Numbered from the stretch's first letter, positions 53,367 through 63,242 are shown. The stretch is DNA of 64,000 nt from JARRPM01 sp963792815 (GCA_963792815.1 CAWBXR010000008.1:52963-116962), one strand, 5' to 3'. Notes: generated by a model from the sequence alone, not told the origin. Program-made: numbers and translations.

Positions 53367-55442
53367 ATGATCAAACACCGCCTCTACCTGGCTATTGCTG
53401 CCGCCTTCGCCACCTTGCCGGCCCACTCTGACCACCTCGAGGAACTGGTGGTCACCGCCACCCACTCCACCCGGACCATCGATGTCACCAATGCATTGGT
53501 CATATCACCGGACGTGGCCCAGTTATTGAAGGAGGCCCCAGGCGCGAACGTCAATAGCAACGGCCCACTCACCGGTATTCCACAATACCGCGGTATGTAT
53601 GGCCCCCGCATCGCCACCGCCATCGACGGCAACCAGCTGGCCCCCTCCGGGCCAAACTGGATGGACCCTCCGATTTCCTACGTGGTTGGCAGCCAGCTGG
53701 AATCGCTGGAGGTCTACCGCGGTATCGTTCCGGTAGGCGTCGCCCAGGAAGCTATCGGGGGCGCCATCGACGCAAAGATCAACAAGGGCAGCTTTGGCAA
53801 TACGGGGGATTTTGACCTCAGCGGCCGCGTCATGAGCAGCGGCCAGTCCGTCAACGACGGCTACAACCTCAACACCAATCTCTACGCCAGCAACGACCAG
53901 CACCGGCTGAAACTCGCAGCCCTGACCGAAAGCGGCAACAATGCCAAGTTTCCCGGCGGCAAAATCATTCCCACCAGGTACGAGCGCGACCGTTACGACG
54001 TCGGGTACGGCTTTCGCAGCGGCTCCCACACACTGCAGCTGGACTACGGCAATAACGATACCGGGGATACCGGCACCCCCGCTCTGCCCATGGATATCCG
54101 CTACATCCGCGGCGACCTCTACAACCTGGGCTATCATTTAGAGGCCGGCGAGGACGCCGGGCTGGACCTTGCCCTGTACGGCAGCGAGCTGCGGCACAGC
54201 ATGGACAATTACCGGCTGCGCCAGCCCCCGGCCTCGCCCGCCAACTGGCGTCGCAATACCGCCAAGAGCGACAATATCGGCTTCAGGCTGGAAGGCACCC
54301 TGCGCGATGCCAGCGGCGCCTGGCTGGCGGGGGTAGACGGTTTCGACTCCAGCCACGACTCGGACATCGACAACCCCAACAACCCGATGTTTTTCGTGGT
54401 GAACTTCAATTCCGCCGAGCGGGAGGTGCTGGGGAGCTTTATCGAGCGACAGCAGACCCTGAGTGACAGCTGGAAAGCCGAGTTCGGGGTTCGCTACAAC
54501 CGGGTCAGCATGGACTCGGGCAAGGTGGACGGCACACCCGCACAGATGATGCCGCCCGCGCAGATGCTGCGGGACAGTTTCAACAACGCCCAGCGCAGCC
54601 AGACCGACAACAACGTCGACCTGGTGGCCAAGGCCTGGTTCCAGGCCACGGAAAGCAGCAGCTGGTACCTGGGCCTGGCCCGCAAGAACCGCTCTCCGAG
54701 CTACCAGGAGCGCTACCTGTGGCTGCCGCTGGAGGCTACCGGCGGGCTGGCGGACGGCAACACCTACACGGGGGATATCGGGCTGCGACCGGAGACCTCG
54801 GACCAGGTGGAGTTCGGGCTCGATTTCAACAACGGCGGGCTGACGCTCTCGCCGCGCATCTTCTACAGCAAGGTGGATGACTACATCCAGGGCACGCCCA
54901 GCCAGTCGGCCCCGGCGCTGATGTTCGTGAACATGATGAATATGATGAACGGCAGCGACAACCCGCCGCCGCTGCAGTTCAGCAACGTGGAGGCGAAGCT
55001 CTACGGCTTCGACATGGACTGGGCCCTGCAGCTCGATGAGAGCTGGGCGCTGTCCGGCATCGTCAACTACGTGCGCGGCGAGCGGGAGGACATCAGTGAC
55101 AACCTCTACCGCATCGCCCCGCCCAACGCCACCGCGCGCCTCACTTACAGCCAGGACAACTGGAGCGCCGGTCTCGAAGGCGTTGTTTACGACTCGCAGA
55201 ACCATGTCAGCGAAACCAACAGCGAGAAGAAAACCTCGGGCTATGGCGTCGTCAACCTCAGCGGCACCTGGCAGGTTACCGGGGCGCTGCAGCTGGCAGC
55301 CGGCGTGGACAATCTGTTCGACCGCGAGTACCGCGACCACCTCAATGGCTACAACCGCGCCGCCAACCCGGACATCAGCCGGGGCGAGCGCCTGCCGGGC
55401 TACGGCATCAATGCCTTCGCCCGGGCGATCTACGAGTTCTGA
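53367..55442 (+). CDS. TonB-dependent receptor, Met-rich (copper-receptor-like)
   Basis: 691 residues. Signal peptide MIKHRLYLAIAAAFATLPAHS; plug with ELVVTATHSTRT, GPLTGIPQYRGMYGPR and GPNWMDPPISYVV; barrel ending FARAIYEF. Met-rich surface segments stand out: AQMMPPAQM and FVNMMNMMNG. The MDPP motif and Met clusters recall the OprC/NosA copper-receptor family, so a copper or thioether-containing ligand is proposed. It is monocistronic and divergent from the other receptor. Confidence 0.85.
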   Translation: MIKHRLYLAIAAAFATLPAHSDHLEELVVTATHSTRTIDVTNALVISPDVAQLLKEAPGANVNSNGPLTGIPQYRGMYGPRIATAIDGNQLAPSGPNWMDPPISYVVGSQLESLEVYRGIVPVGVAQEAIGGAIDAKINKGSFGNTGDFDLSGRVMSSGQSVNDGYNLNTNLYASNDQHRLKLAALTESGNNAKFPGGKIIPTRYERDRYDVGYGFRSGSHTLQLDYGNNDTGDTGTPALPMDIRYIRGDLYNLGYHLEAGEDAGLDLALYGSELRHSMDNYRLRQPPASPANWRRNTAKSDNIGFRLEGTLRDASGAWLAGVDGFDSSHDSDIDNPNNPMFFVVNFNSAEREVLGSFIERQQTLSDSWKAEFGVRYNRVSMDSGKVDGTPAQMMPPAQMLRDSFNNAQRSQTDNNVDLVAKAWFQATESSSWYLGLARKNRSPSYQERYLWLPLEATGGLADGNTYTGDIGLRPETSDQVEFGLDFNNGGLTLSPRIFYSKVDDYIQGTPSQSAPALMFVNMMNMMNGSDNPPPLQFSNVEAKLYGFDMDWALQLDESWALSGIVNYVRGEREDISDNLYRIAPPNATARLTYSQDNWSAGLEGVVYDSQNHVSETNSEKKTSGYGVVNLSGTWQVTGALQLAAGVDNLFDREYRDHLNGYNRAANPDISRGERLPGYGINAFARAIYEF

Positions 55443-55459
55443 CCCCCGGCAGTACCCCC

Positions 55460-55486
55460 GGCCGCCAATGCTATCCAGGGGCGGCC
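55460..55486 (+). terminator. Hairpin after the Met-rich receptor gene
   Basis: GGCCGCC (55460-55466) and GGCGGCC (55480-55486) form a 7-bp stem 18 bp after the stop, followed by CTTATCGTTAAT. Moderate terminator candidate. Confidence 0.45.
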
Positions 55487-55526
55487 CTTATCGTTAATAT
55501 CGGCCCGCCTGTGCGCATCCTTACAC

Positions 55527-55532
55527 TATAAT
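55527..55532 (+). promoter_or_regulatory. -10 element of the wax-ester operon
   Basis: A perfect TATAAT lies 33 bp upstream of the first acyltransferase gene. No good -35 is found at the right distance, so an activator or an alternative sigma factor such as RpoS may be involved. Confidence 0.45.
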
Positions 55533-55564
55533 TAGCGCAACAGCGTACCCGGAGAGACCAGCCG

Positions 55565-56989
55565 ATGATAAGAATGGGCGGCACCGACGCGATGATGTTG
55601 TCCTACGAGACAGCCAGCGCCTACATGCACACCTTCAAGGTAGCCATCCTGGATCCGTCCACGGACCCCGAAGGCTGGTCGTTCAAGGATTTTCACGACG
55701 ACTTCGCCAACCGCTTGCACCTGGTCCCCATGCTGCGGTGGAAACTGGCCCCGTCGCCGCTGGGCGTAAATCATCCCATGTGGGTGGACGATCCCAACTT
55801 CAACCTCGATTACCACGTGCGCCGGGTGGCCTGCCCCTCCCCCGGGGACCACAAGGCTCTGTGCGAGTTCATGTCGTCGGTGTACGCCTACCAGCTCGAT
55901 CGGAGCCGTCCGCTGTGGATCTCCTGGGTAGTGGAGGGGCTGCAGGACGGCAAGGTTGCCATCGTCCTGCTGCTACACCATGCCTATGTGGACGGTGTCG
56001 GAGCCGCCTATAACCTGCAAAAGCTTTATCGCGCCGAACCCGGCTGGAAACCCGAGGCGGTCCCGCCCTGGCAACCCCGACCCTGGCCTTCGTGGTTCAA
56101 GCGGCTGTGGTGGGGTACCCGGGACCTGCCAAAGGTGCTGGGCAAAAACCTGCCCCGGGTGATCTCGGGAATCCGCAAGAAAAAGGCGCTGGACGAAAGT
56201 CTCGCCGCGCAGGGCAGGGCGCCCCACCCGTCCATGTCGATGATGCGTCGCACACCCCTCAACGTATCTCTCTCCTACGGGCGGACATTCGTGTGTGACA
56301 GCCTCCCGCTGGACAGCTTCAAGCGAGCCAGCAAGGGTTTCGGGGTAACGATTAATGATGTTTTCCTGTGCTGCGCCGCAGGCGTCCTGCGCCGCCTCCT
56401 GCGGGACAAGCACTACGACCCGGACCAGCACCCCCTCATAGCCGGTACGCCTTTTGCCGGCCCGAGGCCCGAGGGCTGGCAGGGCCTGGGCAACTTTGCC
56501 ACGGCGGATTACTGCTGGCTGCACTCGGAGATAGAGGACCCGGTCAAACGGCTCATGGCCAGCCACAAGGCGGCGGTGGAAATGAAGGAGCATATGAAGG
56601 CAACCGTAGAGGCCGGCGCCGACCTGAGCGCCCTGTTCCAGGTCTGCCCTCCGTGGATCATGGGCGCCCTGCGCTGGTATATCAACCGCCAACAGGGCGG
56701 CCTCGGCATGTTCGGCAACCTAGTACTGTCCAATGTTCCAGGGCCCCGGGAGCCGATCTATTTCAACAATTACAAACTCGACAGCTGGTTCTCCACCGGC
56801 CAGGTCTTTGACGGCTCCTGCATCAACATCACCATGTGGAGCTATTGCGAGCATGCCAACCTGTGCATTCTGGCGGACAGCAAGGTCATAGCAGATGGCT
56901 GGGTTCCGTTCGGCTACTTTGTCGAGGAACTGGATAAACTGGTCGCGCTGATACCGGCCGCCAATGTCGAAGAGGACGCGACTACATGA
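55565..56989 (+). CDS. Wax ester synthase/diacylglycerol acyltransferase (WS/DGAT)
   Basis: 474 residues. The catalytic motif HHxxxDG is LLHHAYVDGVGA at about residue 138; the second conserved block NVPGPREPIYFNNYKL is near the C-terminus, and PLWISWVVEGL precedes the active site. It esterifies acyl-CoA to fatty alcohols or diacylglycerol at the membrane face of storage lipid inclusions. Start ATG with GGAGAG upstream. The stop overlaps the start of a second WS/DGAT gene (ATGA). Confidence 0.93.
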   Translation: MIRMGGTDAMMLSYETASAYMHTFKVAILDPSTDPEGWSFKDFHDDFANRLHLVPMLRWKLAPSPLGVNHPMWVDDPNFNLDYHVRRVACPSPGDHKALCEFMSSVYAYQLDRSRPLWISWVVEGLQDGKVAIVLLLHHAYVDGVGAAYNLQKLYRAEPGWKPEAVPPWQPRPWPSWFKRLWWGTRDLPKVLGKNLPRVISGIRKKKALDESLAAQGRAPHPSMSMMRRTPLNVSLSYGRTFVCDSLPLDSFKRASKGFGVTINDVFLCCAAGVLRRLLRDKHYDPDQHPLIAGTPFAGPRPEGWQGLGNFATADYCWLHSEIEDPVKRLMASHKAAVEMKEHMKATVEAGADLSALFQVCPPWIMGALRWYINRQQGGLGMFGNLVLSNVPGPREPIYFNNYKLDSWFSTGQVFDGSCINITMWSYCEHANLCILADSKVIADGWVPFGYFVEELDKLVALIPAANVEEDATT

Positions 56990-58482
56990 GTAAACTCTCA
57001 CCCGTTGACCTGAGTTTTTTGCTGCTGGAAACTCCAAGCCGGCAGATGCATATGACGGCCTACCAGGTATTTCGCCTGCCCTCCCGGGAAAAGAAAACCT
57101 TTATACCCAGGCTGCTGGCCGCCTACCGCAGCGGCCCGGTTGCCAAACCCTTCAACCAGAAGCTGAAATGGCTGGACAAGGGCGTGGCCTCCTGGGAGAC
57201 CGTTGAGCCGGACCTGCGCTACCACGTCAGGCATATCGCGGTGCCGGCTCCGGGAAGCATGCAGTCACTTTCGGAGATCGTCTCTTTCCTCAACAGCCCC
57301 CTGCTGGACCGCTCACTGCCCCTGTGGGAGTGCTACATTATCGAGGGGCTGGAGGATGACCAGTTTGCCATCATGGTCAAGGTCCACCACGCCATGATTG
57401 ACGGCATGGGTGCGATGAAGCTGTTCGACCAGTGCATCGGCCTTTCCCCTGCGGACAAGGCCATGAACAGCATCTGGATGCCGCTGGACAAGCCGGCGAA
57501 GGCGCGTCCCCGTGCGGGCCGGCCGCAAGCCCAGAGCCTGTTGTCACGCCTGGGCAAACTGCCTGCAGACCTGCTGCAGATTGGCGCCGGCATGGCAGAA
57601 CTGGGGGCGCAGAACCTGCGGCTCAAACCCGCGGCCTCGTCACTGCCCTTCGCTGCCACCAAAACCCTGTTTAATAACATCGCCACCTCGTCGGAACGCC
57701 GCTATGGCAGCTGTGAGATACCGCTTGCAAGCATCAAGGCGCTGGCCAATGCAACGGGCACCACGGTTAACGATATTCTGATGACGGTCATTGACCATGC
57801 GTTACATGGCTACCTGGCAGCACACGCTGCGAGCACAAAAAAGCCACTGGTGGCACTGATGGCCATGTCGATACGTGCGGAAGGCGGTGAGGCCTCCGGC
57901 AACCAGGTTGCCGCTGAGCTCGTGCCCATGGGCAACCCCGATGCCAGCGTGTCTGACCGGTTGCAGCAGATTCAAACCTCGGTAAGCCAGATTAAGCACC
58001 GCAGTGCGAAGTTACCCTCCGCCGTGCGACAGCTCTACGCGATGCTGCTGTTTGGCAGCACGACCCTGCCGGATATCGCCGCCGCATTCAGATCAATGCC
58101 GAGCATCAACCTGGTAATATCCAACATGCGCGGGCCACAGGGGCAGCGATACCTGGCAGGCGCACCCATGGTGGCGTTCCAGGGCTGCCCCATTGTCCCT
58201 CCGGGTGCCGGTCTCAACGTAAGCTTCGTATCCGTCAACGACATGATATGCCTCGGCGTGGGGGCATCACCGGAAGCAGTGGCGGATCCCTACCAGCTGA
58301 CACAGTTGATAATGGCCGCCGTGTCGGATCTTGAAAAAGTCGCACTGACGGGAAAAGCGGGCTCGAAAAAACCGGCGGCGAGAAAAGCTGCTGCCAGAAA
58401 TACAGCGACCAAAAAGCCGACCACCCTGAAATCAACCGATAAAGCCCGCCGCAAGAAAACTCGTGCAACAGCACGCGGTTGA
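56986..58482 (+). CDS. WS/DGAT acyltransferase with a basic, histone-H1-like C-terminal tail
   Basis: 498 residues. HHxxxDG appears as VHHAMIDGMGA (about residue 133); LVISNMRGPQGQRYLAG corresponds to the second motif. After the enzyme domain the last 43 residues are rich in Lys, Arg, Ala and Thr (GSKKPAARKAAARNTATKKP and more), like PhaF-type phasin or histone H1 tails. It may be anchored to nucleic acid or acidic lipid. It is translationally coupled to the first WS/DGAT gene; the acyl-CoA ligase starts 29 bp downstream. Confidence 0.93.
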   Translation: MSKLSPVDLSFLLLETPSRQMHMTAYQVFRLPSREKKTFIPRLLAAYRSGPVAKPFNQKLKWLDKGVASWETVEPDLRYHVRHIAVPAPGSMQSLSEIVSFLNSPLLDRSLPLWECYIIEGLEDDQFAIMVKVHHAMIDGMGAMKLFDQCIGLSPADKAMNSIWMPLDKPAKARPRAGRPQAQSLLSRLGKLPADLLQIGAGMAELGAQNLRLKPAASSLPFAATKTLFNNIATSSERRYGSCEIPLASIKALANATGTTVNDILMTVIDHALHGYLAAHAASTKKPLVALMAMSIRAEGGEASGNQVAAELVPMGNPDASVSDRLQQIQTSVSQIKHRSAKLPSAVRQLYAMLLFGSTTLPDIAAAFRSMPSINLVISNMRGPQGQRYLAGAPMVAFQGCPIVPPGAGLNVSFVSVNDMICLGVGASPEAVADPYQLTQLIMAAVSDLEKVALTGKAGSKKPAARKAAARNTATKKPTTLKSTDKARRKKTRATARG

Positions 58483-58511
58483 GCTTGAAACTTCGTCGAA
58501 GAGGAGATCAC

Positions 58512-60032
58512 ATGAACATCAATCTTGGCCTGCACCTCACCCAGCGCGCCGGCCTGTCGCGCGACCTTGAAGCCTATGTGGAACCTTCCACCGATACCCG
58601 ACTCACGTACGGCGGGCTGAACGCGCTGGTCAACCGCTGCTGCAGCGTGCTGACCGACCTGGGCCTGGAGCCTGGTGACCGGGCGGCCCTGCTCATGCAG
58701 AACTGCGTGGAGTTCGTAGCGCTGTTTTACGCCGCCGCAAAACTGGGGGTAGTGGTGGTACCGCTGAACACGCGGCTCACCCCCAGTGAACTATCCTTCA
58801 TCCTTGCCGACAGCGGCACAAAAGCGCTGTTTTATGGCGCCGAATGCGGCGAGCTGACCAGCGGCATCAAGGCAAACAAGGACCACCCCCTGGGCATCAC
58901 CACCTGGGTCCAGGTACGCGCCGCAGCGGGTGACAACCAGGGTCTGGAAGCCCTGCTGGAAAAGGCCGCGGATTCAGAGCCCGATGTGGTGCACGGCGGC
59001 GATGACAACCTGTTCATCATGTACACCTCCGGCACCACCGGGCTTCCCAAGGGCGTGGTACACACCCATGAGACCATCAGCTGGGCGGCCCTGAGCTGGG
59101 TTACCACCATGGACGTCAGGTACCGGGACCGCCTGTTGCTGCCGCTGCCCATGTTTCATGTTGCCGCGCTCACATCCGTGATTTCCAGCGGGGTTGGAGG
59201 CGCCACCATTGTATCGATGCCCAACTTCGACCCGATGGCTGTCTGGTCACTGATCAGGGAGGAGCGAGTGACTACCGGTGGTTCCGTGCCGGCAATTCTC
59301 AACTTCATGCGGCAGGTACCAGACTTCGCCACCTTCGACTCGGAGCATTTCCGCTGCTTTATCACCGGTGCCGCTCCCATGCCCAAGGCGCTGATCGAAA
59401 TCTACAACGAGAAGAGTATGCAGGTGGTGCAGGGCTACGCCCTGACCGAGACCGGCGGTGGCGGTACCTTTCTGCTGAACGAATATGCCCTCAGCAAGAT
59501 AGGCTCCGCCGGTGCGCCGGCCATGTTCACTGAAGTCCGCGTTCGCGATTCCGAGGGTAATATAAGCGCCCGGGGTACCGGGGAGGTGGTTATCAAGGCG
59601 CCTTTCGTCATGAAAGAGTACTGGAACCGCCCTGAAGCCACCGCCGAAACCTTTGACCAGGGCTGGTTCCGCACCGGTGACATCGCCGAGATCGACGAGG
59701 ACGGCTTTATCTTCATCAAGGACCGGATCAAGGACATGATCATATCCGGCGGCGAGAACATCTACCCCGCCGAGGTAGAGAACGTGATCATTGCCCATCC
59801 CGCGATAAGCGAGGTGGCTGTGATCGGCCTGCCCGATGAAAAATGGGGTGAGATAGCCTGTGCGATCGTGGTGGGCAACCAGGACGAGACCAGCGAGGAG
59901 GATATTATCGCCTGCTGCGCCGAGAAGCTGTCGCGCTATAAGTTGCCCAAGAAGGTCATCTTCATCGAAGCCATCCCGCGCAACCCGGCGGGCAAGGTAC
60001 TCAAGCGGGTCCTAAGGGAGCAGTTTATTTAA
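58512..60032 (+). CDS. Fatty acyl-CoA ligase (AMP-binding family)
   Basis: 506 residues. Start MNINLGLHLTQRAGLSRDLE with GAGGAGATCAC upstream; the frame extends back to 58479 without support. Signatures: YTSGTTGLPKGVVHTH, GYALTETGGGGTF, GWFRTGDIAEIDEDGFIFIKDRIKD, SGGENIYPAEVENVI and the catalytic Lys in NPAGKVLKR. It likely supplies acyl-CoA to the two upstream WS/DGAT enzymes. Its 3' end overlaps the convergent cation-efflux gene by 21 bases. Confidence 0.93.
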   Translation: MNINLGLHLTQRAGLSRDLEAYVEPSTDTRLTYGGLNALVNRCCSVLTDLGLEPGDRAALLMQNCVEFVALFYAAAKLGVVVVPLNTRLTPSELSFILADSGTKALFYGAECGELTSGIKANKDHPLGITTWVQVRAAAGDNQGLEALLEKAADSEPDVVHGGDDNLFIMYTSGTTGLPKGVVHTHETISWAALSWVTTMDVRYRDRLLLPLPMFHVAALTSVISSGVGGATIVSMPNFDPMAVWSLIREERVTTGGSVPAILNFMRQVPDFATFDSEHFRCFITGAAPMPKALIEIYNEKSMQVVQGYALTETGGGGTFLLNEYALSKIGSAGAPAMFTEVRVRDSEGNISARGTGEVVIKAPFVMKEYWNRPEATAETFDQGWFRTGDIAEIDEDGFIFIKDRIKDMIISGGENIYPAEVENVIIAHPAISEVAVIGLPDEKWGEIACAIVVGNQDETSEEDIIACCAEKLSRYKLPKKVIFIEAIPRNPAGKVLKRVLREQFI

Positions 60033-60995
60033 CAGGCCCTGGCCACCCTCCGGGGTTTCCTCCGGCGGATACTCCGGGGTCGGCTCATCCGGCACCACCG
60101 AGATCGGGTCGATATGAATAATGATTTCCGCCGCGGGATAGACGTCCTGCAGGCGTTCTTCTACCTCGTCTGATATCCGGTGGGCCTGCAGCAGGGTCAG
60201 TTCATCGTCCAGTTCAAGGTGGAGCTGAATGAAAGTGGCCATGCCCGAGCGTCGCGAGCGCAGGTCATGCATGCCACGCACCTTCGCGTGGGAGCGGGCA
60301 ATCGACTTGATCTGCTCCCGCTCCTCATCCGGTAATTCCCGGTCCATCAGGTGATCGAAGGCCTGCCTGACAATTTGCCAGGCGCTGTAAAGTATGTAGA
60401 GCGCGATGGCAACGGCAAACAGCGGATCAAACCCCGCCCAGCCCACCGATGACAACCACAGGGCGGCGATAACGCTGCCGTTGACCAGCAGGTCGGTACG
60501 GTAGTGCAGCGAATCGGCGCTGATGGCCACGGACCCTGTCTGGCGAATGACATGCCGTTGGTAGGACAGCAAACCGAGGGTTGCGACGATAGAAAACACC
60601 ATCACAGCAATGCCCAGGCCATAGGATTCAAGCGGCACCGGGTTGGCGAACCGCCGGGCCGCCTCCAGCAACAGGAAACCGGCCGAACCTGTGATAAAAG
60701 CCGCCTGCCCCAGACCCGCCAGGGCCTCGGCCTTGCCATGGCCGAAGCGGTGCTCCCGATCCGCCGGGGACAGCGCGTGGCGCACCGCCAGCAGGTTGAT
60801 CATTGATGCCAGTGCGTCCAGGGTGGAGTCGATCAGGGTCGCCAACAGGCTGAGGGAGTCGGAAACGCCCCAGGCTATGAGCTTGGCGAGGATCAACACC
60901 AGGGCCACTGAGATCGAGGCGTAGGTTGCCATCCGCATCAGGCGAGCGGTTTCCGCCGGCAGGGTGGGTGAGGCGGTGGCAGCAGATTCTGTCAT
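60012..60995 (-). CDS. Cation diffusion facilitator (FieF/YiiP-like)
   Basis: 327 residues, six transmembrane helices and a C-terminal cytoplasmic domain. The transport site DxxxD/HxxxD is complete: LIDSTLDALAS in helix 2 and SLHYRTDLLVN in helix 5. FGHGKAEALAGLGQAAFI is typical of FieF, which exports Fe(II) or Zn(II) against protons. The C-terminal 30 residues are Pro/Glu-rich and unusual. Monocistronic. Confidence 0.94.
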   Translation of the reverse strand: MTESAATASPTLPAETARLMRMATYASISVALVLILAKLIAWGVSDSLSLLATLIDSTLDALASMINLLAVRHALSPADREHRFGHGKAEALAGLGQAAFITGSAGFLLLEAARRFANPVPLESYGLGIAVMVFSIVATLGLLSYQRHVIRQTGSVAISADSLHYRTDLLVNGSVIAALWLSSVGWAGFDPLFAVAIALYILYSAWQIVRQAFDHLMDRELPDEEREQIKSIARSHAKVRGMHDLRSRRSGMATFIQLHLELDDELTLLQAHRISDEVEERLQDVYPAAEIIIHIDPISVVPDEPTPEYPPEETPEGGQGLLNKLLP

Positions 60996-61226
60996 GGCAG
61001 GAAGTACGGGTTGATTAAGCCCGGTATTCTACCAAACCTGGAGGCTTTCAGGTGGTTTGAGCCGGATTAATTGACCGGGAGAACGCGCTTGTGGGGTTTC
61101 GCTGAATAGGGGAAAATACTCGCCTTCCTGCTTATCGGAACAGTGACTTGTCACCGAGAGGCAGGTTTCCTCCGCAAATTCAACGTCAGCGCTGGTCCAG
61201 CTCCATCGACCAGCCAGGAGTGTCTG

Positions 61227-63242
61227 TTGGCGAAGCAGGTCAAGCCGATCGCGATTGACGAATATCTCAAGCTGGATGAGGTCCTGCCGGCCATAAGAGG
61301 CCAGACTGTGCGGCTGGTGCGCTCCACCAGCGACTTTACGGTGGGCGTGGCCAAGATCTACCGCTCGCTGCTGCCCATGGTTGAGCTTATCAACCGCAGG
61401 AGCCCGATCAACGAACAGGAACTGCACACGGCCCTGGATGACCTGTTCCTGGCCCTGCAGGAGCATCCGGTCACCCTGCAATTACGTACCCTGACCACCC
61501 GTATGCGCAGCGGTAACCTGCTGCCCAATGAGCAGAGCACTGAAAACCTGATCCGCTTCCTGGTGGAGCAGGTCACCGCCCGCAGCATCGTACCCATTCC
61601 GAAGCAACTCACCGACGAGTTCTGGAAGTTCTTCAACGAACTGATGAGCGAGCCGGAACTGCGCGGCCTCGGGGAAGTCAGCCTGGACGTGCTGCGCATC
61701 GTCATCACCGCTTACGAACCGCTGATTGCCCAGCTGATCAACCAGGTAAAGGACCTGCGCCAGGTTAATGACCGGCGCATGCGGGAAATTCTCGGCAACA
61801 CAAGGGTTATCCGCCAGGACCTGGTCATTTTCCGGCGCCAGATCGGCGCACTGCGCTATATCCGCGAGTTCTTCGGCACCGACCCGGAAGATTTCAAGGC
61901 CCAGGCCGAGATTGTCGCGCAAATGGTGCGGGAGTTTGGCCCGTTCTTCATCAAGATGGCGCAGGTGGCCGCGGCCAGCTCGGATTTCCTGCCGGAGGAG
62001 ATCACAGAGGCACTGGCGGTCTTCCAGGAAGACGTGGAACCCATGACCGCCGCCGAGGTGGAGCAGGCCTTCCTGGAGTGCTACGGGGTGCTGCCTACAG
62101 AGCGTTACTTCGGCTTCGATGCCTCCAGCCCGCTCAAGTCAGGCTCCATTGCCTCGGTTTACCTCGCCCAGAAACCAATGCAGGACCGCAGGGGCAAGCA
62201 GGTTCTGACCCCGGTCGTGGTAAAGGTGGGCCGCCACAACCTCGAGCGCGAGTTCCTGATCGGCAAAACGGTGATCAAGCTGGCGATTCTCAGCAGCCAG
62301 TACTGGGCCCCCCATTCCAAGCTCTCACCCTTCTTGTCCTCATGGCTGGACCAGGTGGACGTGTTTGTCGAGGGCTTTCGCGAGGAGCTGGATTTTGAGT
62401 CGGAAGCCCGCAACCAGGCCCGCTTCGCAAAACGCGCTGGACTCTCAGGTCGATGGCACGTTCCGGAGGTCTACCACGGCACCCGCCGCATTATCGAAAT
62501 GGAGTTTGTCGACGAGGCAGCCAGCCTCAACAGCGCGTTCGGCAATCGCGGCAAGCGCAAGGTTACCCGCGCCCAGCGCAAGGTCGGCCGGGCCTTCCTG
62601 CACACGGTCATCTCCCACCTGTTTATCTACCAGGAATTCCATGGCGACCTACACCCCGGCAACATACTGGTGGCCAACAAAGACCAGCTGTACCTGATCG
62701 ACTGGGGCAATACGGTAGACATCAGCACCGTGTGGAAACCGGCATTGAACTACCTTCAGGCTGTACTGACAGGGGATGCGGACGCCATTGTTGACGCGGT
62801 AGTGGAGCTCGGTACAGACCGCGAGCAGTTGGAAGCCTGCCGCAAGGAACTGACCAAACACATCACGCAGGTACTGGCAGAGGCCGATGTCGAACCGCTG
62901 GGCTACGACTTCCTGCTCACCCTGTACAAGGAGGGCCAGCAGGGCCTGGTGAGCCGGCTTGAGCTGGCGATTAACCTGGCTACCGCGCTGAGCCGGCAGG
63001 GTATCGTGGTGCGCAGTGATTACATGCACCTGACCCGCTCACTCACCGCCATGGTGGGCTCCTACCTGAGCATCTACCGCAACCTCTCCCGCGTCGTGCT
63101 GGTACAGGACATCGTGCAGGTGCTCGTACAGTTTCCGGCGCTGGAAAGCCTGCGACAGGCAGCCGGATATCGCCGCAAGGTGTTGCAGCAACTCTCGCTG
63201 GCGGGGCCAGGGAAGTTGCTTCCCGGGTTGAGTAAGGGTTAG
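61227..63242 (+). CDS. ABC1/UbiB-like atypical kinase with divergent signature motifs
   Basis: 671 residues. The start is a TTG at 61227 with AGGAG 6 bases upstream; a GTG at 61143 in the same frame has no support. About 220 helical residues precede the kinase-like domain. The family KxGQ motif reads GPFFIKMAQVAAASSDFLPEE (Gly to Ala) and the Ala-rich loop reads PLKSGSIASVYLAQ, closer to a normal kinase Gly-rich loop. The Lys (VVVKVG), HGDLHPGNIL and LIDWGN are kept. UbiB proteins support ubiquinone synthesis; this paralogue may do something else. Confidence 0.85.
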   Translation: MAKQVKPIAIDEYLKLDEVLPAIRGQTVRLVRSTSDFTVGVAKIYRSLLPMVELINRRSPINEQELHTALDDLFLALQEHPVTLQLRTLTTRMRSGNLLPNEQSTENLIRFLVEQVTARSIVPIPKQLTDEFWKFFNELMSEPELRGLGEVSLDVLRIVITAYEPLIAQLINQVKDLRQVNDRRMREILGNTRVIRQDLVIFRRQIGALRYIREFFGTDPEDFKAQAEIVAQMVREFGPFFIKMAQVAAASSDFLPEEITEALAVFQEDVEPMTAAEVEQAFLECYGVLPTERYFGFDASSPLKSGSIASVYLAQKPMQDRRGKQVLTPVVVKVGRHNLEREFLIGKTVIKLAILSSQYWAPHSKLSPFLSSWLDQVDVFVEGFREELDFESEARNQARFAKRAGLSGRWHVPEVYHGTRRIIEMEFVDEAASLNSAFGNRGKRKVTRAQRKVGRAFLHTVISHLFIYQEFHGDLHPGNILVANKDQLYLIDWGNTVDISTVWKPALNYLQAVLTGDADAIVDAVVELGTDREQLEACRKELTKHITQVLAEADVEPLGYDFLLTLYKEGQQGLVSRLELAINLATALSRQGIVVRSDYMHLTRSLTAMVGSYLSIYRNLSRVVLVQDIVQVLVQFPALESLRQAAGYRRKVLQQLSLAGPGKLLPGLSKG

